Source: an uncultured Shinella sp. (GTDB taxonomy: Bacteria > Pseudomonadota > Alphaproteobacteria > Rhizobiales > Rhizobiaceae). From it: a stretch of 8,228 nt of DNA. This document shows positions 1-6,448 of this stretch, piece by piece. The DNA is taken from the NCBI GenBank assembly GCA_946886325.1, contig CAMPIK010000085.1:1-8228 (forward strand). Reading direction: 5' to 3'. Positions within the stretch are counted from its first letter, which is position 1. The number at the start of each line of letters is the position of its first letter. The position numbers were made by a program, and so were the translations under genes. Under the pieces are notes generated by a model. That model was given only the letters and a program-made list of their open reading frames with translations. It ran no database searches and was not told where the DNA came from.

Positions 1-227
1 CGGTCGGCGGGATCGACATCGTTGATCGTGCGGGTGCCGATCGTGACCTTGCCCTCGCTGATCTCCTCAAGCCCTGCAACCATGCGCAGCAGCGTGGATT
101 TTCCGCAGCCGGACGGGCCGACGAGCACGATGAACTCGCCATCCTCGATGTCGATGCTGACGGAATTCACGGCCTTCACGCCGCCCGTGTAGATCTTGGA
201 AACGTCCCTGATGCCGATCGATGCCAT
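1..227 (-). CDS. ugpC: UgpC, sn-glycerol-3-phosphate importer ATPase (N-terminal part, cut by the window edge)
   Basis: This is the ATP-hydrolysing subunit of the Ugp ABC importer. It would sit on the cytoplasmic face as a dimer and drive uptake of glycerol-3-phosphate and glycerophosphodiesters. Only the first 75 codons are present; the reading frame runs off the left edge. The Walker A loop GPSGCGKST is plain at about residues 39-47. It is preceded by the usual 'V..VSxDI.DGEF.VLVG' strand of sugar-type (MalK/UgpC) ATPases and followed by 'LLRMVAGLE'. Q-loop, signature and Walker B lie outside the window. The ATG at 225-227 is preceded by an AAGGAGAAGG ribosome site. It follows ugpE by 14 nt and is surely co-transcribed with it. 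By itself the fragment would only say 'MalK/UgpC-type ATPase'; the ugp name comes from the neighbours. Confidence 0.9.
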   Translation of the reverse strand, partial: MASIGIRDVSKIYTGGVKAVNSVSIDIEDGEFIVLVGPSGCGKSTLLRMVAGLEEISEGKVTIGTRTINDVDPAD

Positions 228-241
228 CGGACCCTTCTCCT

Positions 242-1084
242 TTATTTGTCGCTCTCGGTGAGGCCCTTGATGAACCAGCGCTGGAAGATGACGACGATCA
301 TCACCGGCGGCAGCATGGCGAGGATCGCCAGCGCGAAGGCCTCGTTGTAGTCGGGGATTTGCGAGCCGATCCAGACGAGCAGGATCTGCTTGATGCCACG
401 CACCAGCGTGAAGAAGCTCTCGTCCGTCGTCATCAAGGTCGGCCAGAGATACTGGTTCCAGCCATAGACGAACATGATGATGAAGATCGCGGCGATCATC
501 GTCTTCGACAGCGGCACCAGCACGTCGATGAAGAACTTGAACGGACCGGCGCCGTCGATGCGCGCCGCCTCCAGCAGTTCGTCGGGAACCGACTTGAAGA
601 ACTGGCGGAAGAAGAAGGTGCCGGTGGCCGACGCCAGCAGCGGCACGATGAGGCCGGTATAGGTGTTGGTCAGGCCCAGCTTGTTCATCACCTCGTAGGA
701 CGGGAGAATGCGCACTTCGAGCGGCAGCAGCAGCGTCGTGAAGATCATCCAGAAGAACAGCGTGCCGAGCCGGAAGCGGAAATAGACGATCGCATAGGCG
801 GCGAGCATCGACAGCACGATCTTGCCGACGGCAAAGCCGATGCCGAGGATCATCGAGTTCATCACCATGCGCGCGCCGGTGATCTGGCCGGTGAAGCCGC
901 CTTGCTTCGTCAAGACTTTCTCGTAGGTCTCGACGAAATGGCCGCCCCAGGTCGCCGACAGGCCGGTGCGATGGATCTCGGCCGCCTCGTGCGTCGAGGT
1001 CATGAAGGCGACGACCACAGGCGCCACCATGATGAAGACGCCGATGAGAAGGATCAGATGGTCGAATGGCTTGACACGGTTCAT
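242..1084 (-). CDS. ugpE: UgpE, sn-glycerol-3-phosphate ABC importer permease
   Basis: This is one of the two inner-membrane permease subunits of the Ugp importer. It has 280 aa, close to the roughly 281 aa of E. coli UgpE. The chain begins with a hydrophobic segment (about residues 9-29). Further membrane segments fall near 75-100, 108-125, 140-160, 190-210 and 250-272, matching the six-helix MalG-like fold. The cytoplasmic EAA loop that docks on the ATPase is canonical, EAARIDGAG at residues 172-180, followed by 'FFIDVLVPL'. The C-terminal '[10 protein letters not shown]' is typical for UgpE (family knowledge). The ATG at 1082-1084 lies 13 nt after the ugpA stop, and the GAGAGGG ribosome site overlaps that stop, so translation is probably coupled. 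Nothing is broken or missing. Confidence 0.95.
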   Translation of the reverse strand: MNRVKPFDHLILLIGVFIMVAPVVVAFMTSTHEAAEIHRTGLSATWGGHFVETYEKVLTKQGGFTGQITGARMVMNSMILGIGFAVGKIVLSMLAAYAIVYFRFRLGTLFFWMIFTTLLLPLEVRILPSYEVMNKLGLTNTYTGLIVPLLASATGTFFFRQFFKSVPDELLEAARIDGAGPFKFFIDVLVPLSKTMIAAIFIIMFVYGWNQYLWPTLMTTDESFFTLVRGIKQILLVWIGSQIPDYNEAFALAILAMLPPVMIVVIFQRWFIKGLTESDK

Positions 1085-1097
1085 GGCGGGCGCCCTC

Positions 1098-1979
1098 TCA
1101 ATTGTAGTGCACGCGCCGCTCGATGAAGCGGAACTGGAAGATGGTGAGCACGAAGACGACGATCATCAGGATGACCGACTGGGCCGAGGAGCCGCCGAGG
1201 TCGTTGCCGCGGAAACCGTCCATGTAGACCTTGTAGACCAGCGTGATCGGATTGTTGGCCGCCTTGTCCTTCACCATCACGTCGATCACGCCGAACGTGT
1301 CGAAGAGCGCATAGGTCATGTTGATGATGAGCAGGAAGAAGGCGGTGGGCGCGAGCAGCGGCAGCGTCATCGTCCAGAAGCGGCGCGTGCCGGAGCGGCA
1401 GTCCATCGTCGCCGCCTCGCGCACCGAGACGGGAATGCTTTGCAGCCCCGACAGGATGAAGATGAAATTGTAGGGGATCTGCTTCCAGACCGAGACGATG
1501 ATCATGGCGATCGCCGTGTCATTGTAGTTGAGGCCCACTTTCATCTCCCAGCCGAAAAAGGCCGCGAGCCTGACCAGCGGGCCGATATGCTGGTCGAAGA
1601 ACATCATGCCCATCAGGCCGGCGACCGGGGGCGCGATGGCATAGACCCAGATGAGCAGCGTCTTGTAGGTCGATCCGCCCTTCAGCACGGCGTCGGCCTT
1701 GACGGCGAGCAGCATGCCGATCGCCAGCGACAGGAACGTCACGACGATCGTGAAGAAGACCGTGAAGCGGGCGATGCTCAGATATTGCGACGACGTGACG
1801 GCATCGACGTAATTGCCCATGCCGACGAAGGTCGCGCCGAAACCGAACGGGTCCTCCAGATAGAAGGAGGACTGCACCGCCTGAACGGAGGGCCAGTAGA
1901 AGAAAATGAAGATGATCGCCATCTGCGGCGCCAGGAAGAGATAGGGCAGATAGGGCGAGGAGAACTGGACGCGCTTCAT
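1098..1979 (-). CDS. ugpA: UgpA, sn-glycerol-3-phosphate ABC importer permease
   Basis: This is the second inner-membrane permease of the Ugp importer, the MalF-like partner of UgpE. It has 293 aa, against about 295 in E. coli. I chose the ATG at 1977-1979 because AAAGGAA lies 5 nt upstream and the protein then begins MKRVQFSSPYLPYLF, as the family does. The frame stays open 16 codons further up, to 2027, but only by running into the repeat element. Helix 1 is about residues 12-34. 'VWKQIPYNFIF' (about 164-174) and 'YALFDTFGVID' are family signatures, and the chain ends 'FQFRFIERRVHYN'. The odd point is the EAA loop (188-207), which reads EAATMDCRSGTRRFW. The near-invariant Gly after the Asp is Cys194 and the following Ala is Arg195, while length and the flanking 'RRFW...LPL' are kept. 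Transport is probably retained, but this loop contacts the ATPase. Confidence 0.94.
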   Translation of the reverse strand: MKRVQFSSPYLPYLFLAPQMAIIFIFFYWPSVQAVQSSFYLEDPFGFGATFVGMGNYVDAVTSSQYLSIARFTVFFTIVVTFLSLAIGMLLAVKADAVLKGGSTYKTLLIWVYAIAPPVAGLMGMMFFDQHIGPLVRLAAFFGWEMKVGLNYNDTAIAMIIVSVWKQIPYNFIFILSGLQSIPVSVREAATMDCRSGTRRFWTMTLPLLAPTAFFLLIINMTYALFDTFGVIDVMVKDKAANNPITLVYKVYMDGFRGNDLGGSSAQSVILMIVVFVLTIFQFRFIERRVHYN

Positions 1980-1984
1980 GGGCG

Positions 1985-1991
1985 TTCCTTT
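1985..1991 (-). promoter_or_regulatory. Ribosome binding site that fixes the ugpA start
   Basis: On the minus strand AAAGGAA is followed by 5 nt and then the ATG at 1979. It marks this ATG, rather than the in-frame start at 2027 inside the repeat, as the ugpA start. It lies about 10 nt beyond the end of the hairpin element, so ribosome access need not require melting the hairpins. Confidence 0.7.
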
Positions 1992-2000
1992 GGAGTTGGG

Positions 2001-2130
2001 CACCCCCTCATCCGGCCTGCCGGCCACCTTCTCCCCGGTGGGGAGAAGGGGAAGAGCCGCGGCGTCACCGATCCCCCTCTCCCCAGCGGGGCGAGGGTCG
2101 CCAAGCGAAGCGGAGGCGGGGTGAGGGGGA
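2001..2130. repeat. RIME/RPE-like two-hairpin intergenic repeat between ugpB and ugpA
   Basis: This 130-bp element is built of nested palindromes. The ends pair: CCCCCTCA (2003-2010) with TGAGGGGG (2122-2129). Inside are two compact hairpins. CCTTCTCCCC (2027-2036) pairs perfectly with 2040-2049 around a 3-nt loop. CCCTCTCCCC (2075-2084) pairs with 2088-2097 with one mismatch, again around a 3-nt loop. The end segments, including GCCGGCCTGC-like sequence on the left and TCGCCAAGCGAAGCGGAGGC on the right, match what I recall of rhizobial intergenic mosaic/palindromic elements (RIME1/RPE), which are dispersed in many copies and carry two large palindromes. Assignment to that family is from memory; the secondary structure is visible directly. 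It begins 12 nt after the ugpB stop in transcript direction and would be transcribed as part of the operon mRNA. Confidence 0.85.
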
Positions 2131-2142
2131 AACCCGTCCTTA

Positions 2143-3441
2143 TCAGCCGGCCGTCTTGGCGAAGCGGGCGAGAAGCTCGTTGCCTTCGGTCTCGATCGTC
2201 TTCAGGCCCTCCTCGACGGAAGTCTCGCCGGCGAAGATGCGGCCGTATTCGCGTTCCATGATCGCGCGGATCTGCGGGTAGAAGCCGAGGCGGTAGCCCT
2301 TCGACCATTCGCCGGACTTCAGCATGAGCTGCTTGATACCGACTTCGGCGACCGGGGTCTTCTCGTAGTAGCCTTCCGACTTGGTCAGCTCATAGGCGGC
2401 TTCCGTGATGGCCACGTAGCCGGTCGCCTGGTGGTAGAACTTCTGGATTTCCGGCGAGGTCAGGAACTGGAAGAAATCGGCCGTGCACTTGTTCTCCGCG
2501 TCCGACTTGCCGGACATGGCGAAGAGAGCCGCGCCACCGATGAAGGTGTTGGTGCCCGCGCCCTCGACGCTTGCCCAATACGGCAGGAAGTCGGCCGTGA
2601 AAGGCTTCTGCGCGGTCTTCTGGAGGCCGCCGAAGGAGCCCGACGAGCCAATCCAGAACGCGGCCTTGCCTTCTTCGAAGACCTTCTGGTTGTCGGCCCA
2701 GCCGGCACCATAATACCCGAAATAGCCTTCGTCGGCCCAGCTCTTCAGCTTGGTGAACATCATGACGAGGTTCGGGTCCGTCATGTTGATCTTGGTATCG
2801 ACGACCGTGTCGTAACCGTTGTTGTTGGTCGCGAACTGGATGTTGTGGCGCGAGAAGAAGTTCTCGGTGAACTGCCAGGTGAGCTGCGCCTGCGCGAGCG
2901 GCAGATAGCCTGCTTCCTTGAGCTTCGGCGCGATCGCCTCGAATTCTTCCCAGGTCTTCGGCGCCGTGACGCCGGCCTTTTCGAGCGCTTCGGTGTTGAT
3001 GTACATGATCGGCGCCGACGAGTTGAACGGCATGCCGACGAACTTGCCGTCGGAATCGGCGTAGAAGTAGCGCACGCCCTCGATGAAGGCTTCGCGGTCA
3101 AACGTGTAGCCGGCGTTGTTGATCAGGTCCTCGGCCGGGATGACGGCGCCCGGTGCATTGATGATCGTCGCCGCGCCGGCGTCGAAGACCTGCAGGATGT
3201 TCGGCTGTTCGCCCGAACGGAAGGCGGCGATGCCGGAAGCGAGCGCCTCTTCGTAGGTGCCCTTGGAGACCGGCGTCAGCATGCAGGACTGCTGCGCTTC
3301 GTTGAACTTCTGCGAAACCTCGTTGATGACCTCGCCGTTGCGGCCGGCCATGCCGTGCCACCAGGTGATGTTGGTCGCGGCAAGCGATGTCGTTGCGGAA
3401 AATGCGAGTGCGAGACCTGCAAGGGAGAAGGACTTGATCAT
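2143..3441 (-). CDS. ugpB: UgpB, periplasmic sn-glycerol-3-phosphate binding protein
   Basis: This is the extracytoplasmic solute-binding protein that captures glycerol-3-phosphate (and, in studied homologues, glycerophosphocholine) and delivers it to UgpA/UgpE. It has 432 aa, against about 438 in E. coli. A Sec signal peptide is clear: MIK, a hydrophobic core to about residue 15, then SLA-A with likely cleavage after Ala21. There is no lipobox Cys, so it should be soluble in the periplasm. The mature protein opens 'TNITWWHGMAG' (WWHG at 27-30), a UgpB hallmark. Other family blocks are PFNSSAPIMYIN (138-149), the hinge/ligand region GKAAFWIGSSGS (258-269) and GYRLGFYPQIR (392-402). The ATG at 3439-3441 has GAGGAG about 6 nt upstream. 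It is the first gene of the operon, preceded by a PhoB-type site array and followed by a hairpin repeat that may raise its mRNA level above that of the permeases. Confidence 0.95.
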   Translation of the reverse strand: MIKSFSLAGLALAFSATTSLAATNITWWHGMAGRNGEVINEVSQKFNEAQQSCMLTPVSKGTYEEALASGIAAFRSGEQPNILQVFDAGAATIINAPGAVIPAEDLINNAGYTFDREAFIEGVRYFYADSDGKFVGMPFNSSAPIMYINTEALEKAGVTAPKTWEEFEAIAPKLKEAGYLPLAQAQLTWQFTENFFSRHNIQFATNNNGYDTVVDTKINMTDPNLVMMFTKLKSWADEGYFGYYGAGWADNQKVFEEGKAAFWIGSSGSFGGLQKTAQKPFTADFLPYWASVEGAGTNTFIGGAALFAMSGKSDAENKCTADFFQFLTSPEIQKFYHQATGYVAITEAAYELTKSEGYYEKTPVAEVGIKQLMLKSGEWSKGYRLGFYPQIRAIMEREYGRIFAGETSVEEGLKTIETEGNELLARFAKTAG

Positions 3442-3493
3442 GGTGGGCTCCTCTTCACCGGGGTTGGTGTGAGGGGTGCACTAATCAGCCAGG

Positions 3494-3533
3494 ATGACGG
3501 GCGCGTTACGGTTTCGTGTCACTTTCGTTACAT
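3494..3533 (-). promoter_or_regulatory. Tandem Pho box array (four 7-bp PhoB half sites) upstream of ugpB
   Basis: Read on the minus strand, 3533 to 3494 gives ATGTAAC-GAAA-GTGACAC-GAAA-CCGTAAC-GCGC-CCGTCAT. These are four 7-mers with 4-nt spacers, an exact 11-bp period. Against the PhoB half-site consensus CTGTMAY (M = A/C, Y = C/T) the matches are 6/7, 5/7, 6/7 and 6/7. PhoB binds pairs of such half sites head to tail at this spacing (established for Pho boxes), so two to three overlapping boxes are possible. The array begins 11 nt after the yraN stop and ends about 50 nt before the ugpB ATG. A weak -10-like TGATTA (3482-3487) follows it; no sigma70-type -35 is evident, as expected of PhoB-activated promoters. 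ugp is a known Pho regulon member in other bacteria, which supports the reading. Confidence 0.8.
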
Positions 3534-3544
3534 TTTCCATTTGG

Positions 3545-3913
3545 TCAAAACGCATCCACAAGATGATGCGGCAGCCGCCATGGCCGGACCGCGACGATGT
3601 CGTAGCGGACGGACAGGCGATGCGCGTCGGGCTGGCGCGAGAGCCAGAGATCGCTTGCGGCGCGGATGCGGTTCTGGGCGGTGCCGGTGACGGCGAAGAC
3701 CGCGCTGTCGAGGTCGCGGCGCGCCTTCACCTCGACACAGACGACGAGGTCGCCCTTGCGCGCGATGAGGTCGATTTCGCCGAGGCTGGTGCGATGGCGG
3801 ATGGCCAAGATGCGATAGCCCTTGCACAGGAGGAAGGCCGCCGCGACATATTCCGCGACATGGCCGCGCCGGAAGGCGCGCCGGCGTTTCGGATCAGGCG
3901 CCGGCCTTGCCAT
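3545..3913 (-). CDS. yraN: YraN family protein (UPF0102), predicted nuclease-like fold
   Basis: This 122-aa cytoplasmic protein belongs to the UPF0102/YraN family, which has a restriction-endonuclease-like (PD-(D/E)XK) fold. Its cellular role is not firmly established; links to recombination and Holliday-junction handling have been suggested for homologues. The family motifs are all here: '[17 protein letters not shown]' (17-33), GEIDLIA (45-51, Asp48) and VEVKAR (60-65, Glu61 and Lys63). The putative catalytic triad Asp-Glu-Lys is therefore intact. A basic N-terminus (KRRRAFRR) is usual. The ATG at 3911-3913 overlaps the end of rsmI by 20 nt. The rsmI-yraN pair is a common arrangement in alphaproteobacteria and implies coupled translation. 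No function beyond the fold can be read from the sequence. Confidence 0.9.
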   Translation of the reverse strand: MARPAPDPKRRRAFRRGHVAEYVAAAFLLCKGYRILAIRHRTSLGEIDLIARKGDLVVCVEVKARRDLDSAVFAVTGTAQNRIRAASDLWLSRQPDAHRLSVRYDIVAVRPWRLPHHLVDAF

Positions 3914-4838
3914 CGCCGTCCTTCATGTCGAGCAGGCGCTGGTAGAGATCCTTGCGTGGCAGGCCCAGCCGGTGCGCGGCCTCCGTCGCCGCCTTGCCGG
4001 CCGGCATGCGGGCGACGAGATCCTTCAGCATCGCGTCCACATCGACCGCATCGGGCGGTGCCGGCGCATCCGGCGGAGCGACGACGAAGACGATCTCTCC
4101 TTTGACATTGGCGCCATCGCCATAGTGTTCGGCAAGCGTGCCGAGCGAGCCGCGGCGAAACTCCTCGAAGGTCTTGGTCAGTTCCCGGCAGACGCAGGCG
4201 GCGCGGTCGGCTCCGAGCACCTCCGCCGCCGCTGCGACGGTTGCGGCGATGCGATGCGGCGATTCGAAGAAGATGAGCGTCGCGGGGATGTTTGCCAGTT
4301 CCGCCAATCGGTCGCGGCGCGCCTTGTCCTTGACCGGCAGGAAACCTGCAAAGAGAAAGGCATCGTTCGGCAGGCCGGAACCGACGAGGGCGGCCAGCGG
4401 CGCCGAGGCGCCCGGGATCGGCACGACCCGGTGGCCGGCCTCGATCGCCTGCTGGCCGAGACGGTAGCCGGGATCGGAGACGAGCGGCGTACCCGCATCG
4501 GACACGAGCGCAACCGACTTGCCGGCGTCGAGCGCCGCGATCAGCCGCGGTCCCGCCTCTTTGGCATTGTGCTCATGGTAGGCGTAGGGTCGGTTGACGA
4601 TGCCGTAGCGGTCGAGCAGCACGCGGGTGACGCGCGTATCCTCGCAGGCCAGCACATCGGCGCCGGAAAGCGTTTCCAGCGCGCGCAGCGTGATGTCGCC
4701 GAGATTGCCGATGGGTGTCGCGACGAGATAGAGCGCCGGTTCGAGCGGCCGGGCGGCCACGAATGTATTGTGCACCCGAAAGCCGCGCACGTTGCCCGCC
4801 CCGTCCCTGCCGTCCTCTTTCACGTCGTCATCCCTCAT
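3894..4838 (-). CDS. rsmI: RsmI, 16S rRNA (cytidine-1402-2'-O)-methyltransferase
   Basis: This enzyme uses S-adenosylmethionine to methylate the 2'-OH of C1402 in 16S rRNA, in the 30S decoding centre. The tetrapyrrole-methylase fold is clear. With the start used here (314 aa; E. coli 286), the motifs are [13 protein letters not shown] (38-50), ACEDTR (64-69), [12 protein letters not shown] (113-124), FFESPHR (190-196), RELTKTFEE (218-226) and KGEIV (246-250). A C-terminal helix-turn-helix-like tail, '[19 protein letters not shown]', is also present. The start is uncertain. I took the first ATG above the segment '[20 protein letters not shown]', which I recall as conserved in rhizobial homologues. 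Alternatives are GTG at 4823 (GAGGG 8 nt upstream, 309 aa), ATG at 4943 (AAGG upstream, 349 aa) and ATG at 4982 (GGAGG 6 nt upstream, 362 aa, but codons after it look non-coding at third positions). It is divergent from dnaN and overlaps yraN. Confidence 0.9.
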   Translation of the reverse strand: MRDDDVKEDGRDGAGNVRGFRVHNTFVAARPLEPALYLVATPIGNLGDITLRALETLSGADVLACEDTRVTRVLLDRYGIVNRPYAYHEHNAKEAGPRLIAALDAGKSVALVSDAGTPLVSDPGYRLGQQAIEAGHRVVPIPGASAPLAALVGSGLPNDAFLFAGFLPVKDKARRDRLAELANIPATLIFFESPHRIAATVAAAAEVLGADRAACVCRELTKTFEEFRRGSLGTLAEHYGDGANVKGEIVFVVAPPDAPAPPDAVDVDAMLKDLVARMPAGKAATEAAHRLGLPRKDLYQRLLDMKDGDGKAGA

Positions 4839-5076
4839 CGCCACGCGAGCACCGCGATGGCGGACCGTCCCGGCCTGTCCCTTATGGTCGAGGCCCGGCG
4901 CGGCGGCAAGGGCGTGCGGCGCGGCATTATCCTGTTGCGCCATTGGCCTTGCCTCTTGCATTTCGCGGCGAACATCTGCCATTTTGCGCCTCCACATCCT
5001 TCCGGCGGCAGCCGGCACTCCAAGGCATAGGCCGCGCCGGCCTCAGGCGCGACCATGGTCGAAAGCGGTACAGTCC

Positions 5077-6195
5077 ATGCGTATTACACTCGAGCGGTCC
5101 AACCTTCTGAAATCGCTGAACCACGTCCATCGCGTGGTCGAGCGTCGCAACACGATCCCGATCCTCTCGAACGTGCTGCTGCGCTCGGACGGCGCCAGCC
5201 TGGAAATGAAGGCGACCGACCTCGATCTCGAAATCACCGAGGCGACCCCGGCGCAGGTCGAGCAGGCCGGCGCGACCACCGTTCCCGCCCATCTTCTCTA
5301 CGACATCGTGCGCAAGCTCTCCGACGGGTCCGAAGTCCTGCTCGCCACCACGCCCGACGGCGCGGCGATGACGGTCGCCTCGGGGCGCTCGAAATTCTCG
5401 CTGCAATGCCTGCCGCAGGCGGATTTCCCCGACCTGACGGCCGGCGCGTTCAGCCACACGTTCCGCATGAAGGCGACCGATCTCAAGATGCTGATCGACC
5501 GCACGCAGTTCGCCATCTCGACGGAAGAGACGCGCTACTACCTGAACGGCATCTTCATCCACACGATCGAAAGCAAGGGGCAGCTGAAGCTGCGCGCCGT
5601 CGCGACCGACGGCCATCGCCTCGCCCGCGCCGACATCGAGGCGCCATCGGGCTCCGAAGGCATGCCGGGCATCATCATCCCGCGCAAGACGGTCGGCGAA
5701 TTGCAGAAGCTCGTCGACAGTCCCGATCTCGTCGTCACCGTCGAGGTCTCGGATGCCAAGATCCGCTTCACCATCGGCTCCATCGTGATGACCTCGAAGC
5801 TGATCGACGGCACGTTCCCGGACTACCAGCGGGTCATTCCGGCGAACAACGACAAGGAACTGAAGATCGATTGCCAGTCCTTCGCGCAGGCGGTCGACCG
5901 CGTTTCCACCATCTCGTCGGAGCGCGGACGCGCCGTCAAGCTGGCGCTGACCGACGGACAGTTGACCCTGACGGTCAACAACCCGGATTCGGGCAGCGCC
6001 ACCGAAGAACTGCCCGTCGGCTACGAAAGCGACCCGCTCGAGATCGGCTTCAACGCCAAATACCTGCTCGACATCACGGCCCAGCTCTCCGGCACGGACG
6101 CCGTCTTCATGCTCGCCGATCCCGGTTCGCCGACGCTCGTTCGCGACATGGCGGGCGACGACGCGCTCTATGTGCTGATGCCGATGCGCGTTTGA
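5077..6195 (+). CDS. dnaN: DnaN, DNA polymerase III beta subunit (sliding clamp)
   Basis: This is the ring-shaped processivity clamp that tethers DNA polymerase III and other clamp-binding proteins to DNA. It has 372 aa, the size I expect for rhizobial DnaN (E. coli 366). It begins MRITLERSNLLKSLNHVHRV and has 'RRNTIPILSNVLL' (about 25-37), 'DLDLEI' and 'ATDGHRLA' in domain 2. 'TISSERGRAVKLAL' and 'YLLDI' follow in domain 3. The C-terminal 'LYVLMPMRV' forms part of the hydrophobic pocket that binds clamp-loader and polymerase peptides. Three clamp domains of about 120 aa each are present. The start at 5077 follows from homology; the ribosome site is weak (GAAAGCGG about 9 nt away). An ATG at 5055 is in another frame. 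It is not next to dnaA or recF, as expected for this order. An intrinsic terminator follows, so it is probably monocistronic. Confidence 0.97.
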   Translation: MRITLERSNLLKSLNHVHRVVERRNTIPILSNVLLRSDGASLEMKATDLDLEITEATPAQVEQAGATTVPAHLLYDIVRKLSDGSEVLLATTPDGAAMTVASGRSKFSLQCLPQADFPDLTAGAFSHTFRMKATDLKMLIDRTQFAISTEETRYYLNGIFIHTIESKGQLKLRAVATDGHRLARADIEAPSGSEGMPGIIIPRKTVGELQKLVDSPDLVVTVEVSDAKIRFTIGSIVMTSKLIDGTFPDYQRVIPANNDKELKIDCQSFAQAVDRVSTISSERGRAVKLALTDGQLTLTVNNPDSGSATEELPVGYESDPLEIGFNAKYLLDITAQLSGTDAVFMLADPGSPTLVRDMAGDDALYVLMPMRV

Positions 6196-6219
6196 GCGGC
6201 CCGTCCTTGTGATCGCCAC

Positions 6220-6252
6220 AAGCCCGTCGACTTCGGTCCGGCGGGCTTTTTT
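6220..6252 (+). terminator. Intrinsic terminator of dnaN
   Basis: The outer stem is AAGCCCG (6220-6226) with CGGGCTT (6242-6248). An inner GAC/GTC stem is closed by a TTCG tetraloop, with a small unpaired bulge between the stems. A run of six T follows (6247-6252). It starts 24 nt after the dnaN stop. No A-rich tract precedes it, so it should act in the plus direction only. Confidence 0.88.
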
Positions 6253-6301
6253 ATGGCAAAACAGGCGTTTAGGGCGATGCTAACTGTTGAGAACCCAGGG
6301 G

Positions 6302-6365
6302 GCATCGACGCATACAGACTTGTTTTTGACGCAAACAGGAGCACATATTGATCGGGGGTCGATGC
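6302..6365 (+). promoter_or_regulatory. Possible pmtA promoter region with a flanking 8-bp inverted repeat
   Basis: The 196 bp between the dnaN terminator and pmtA contain no gene I can support, yet pmtA needs its own promoter because dnaN ends in a terminator. The stretch is locally AT-richer. TTGTTT (6320-6325) and ACATAT (6343-6348) stand 17 nt apart, and a better -35 match TTGACG (6326-6331) has no good partner at the right distance. Around it, GCATCGAC (6302-6309) and GTCGATGC (6358-6365) form a perfect 8-bp inverted repeat with 48 nt between the arms. The promoter call is weak; the inverted repeat is exact. Confidence 0.35.
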
Positions 6366-6448
6366 GGAGAGGTGTCGGCAGGACAATACCCGGAACCCTT
6401 GGCGGCTCAGGGCATTGAGGCGTAAACCAGTTTCAGTCGGGGACGCAG

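Noticed and set aside
2001..2130. Palindromic cluster considered as a CRISPR array or an intrinsic terminator
   Set aside because: There are no equal-length repeats separated by unique spacers, and neither hairpin is followed by a T run on either strand; the structure fits a dispersed rhizobial intergenic repeat.
1976..2308. Minus-strand frame of 110 codons through the hairpin repeat and the ugpB 3' end
   Set aside because: It is Arg- and Pro-rich, encoded by the repeat and by the wrong frame of ugpB, and has no ribosome site I could see.
221..3690. Long plus-strand reading frames opposite the ugp genes (for example 221-1126, 966-2261, 2431-3690)
   Set aside because: They are rich in Arg, Asp, Glu and His with no recognisable domain, lie antisense to clearly conserved genes and arise from the high-GC codon pattern.
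4839..5076. Candidate sigma70 promoter for dnaN (CTTGCC or TTGCAT as -35 near 4949-4962)
   Set aside because: No acceptable -10 hexamer lies 16-18 nt downstream of either; dnaN must have a promoter here, but I cannot place it.
4927..6219. Minus-strand frame of 430 codons and plus-strand frame 5055-6212, both overlapping dnaN
   Set aside because: dnaN is unambiguous in its own frame; these give low-complexity charged sequence typical of shadow frames.
6168..6386. Minus-strand 72-codon frame in the dnaN-pmtA gap
   Set aside because: It runs back through the dnaN terminator hairpin into the dnaN end, and shows no convincing ribosome site or known motif.
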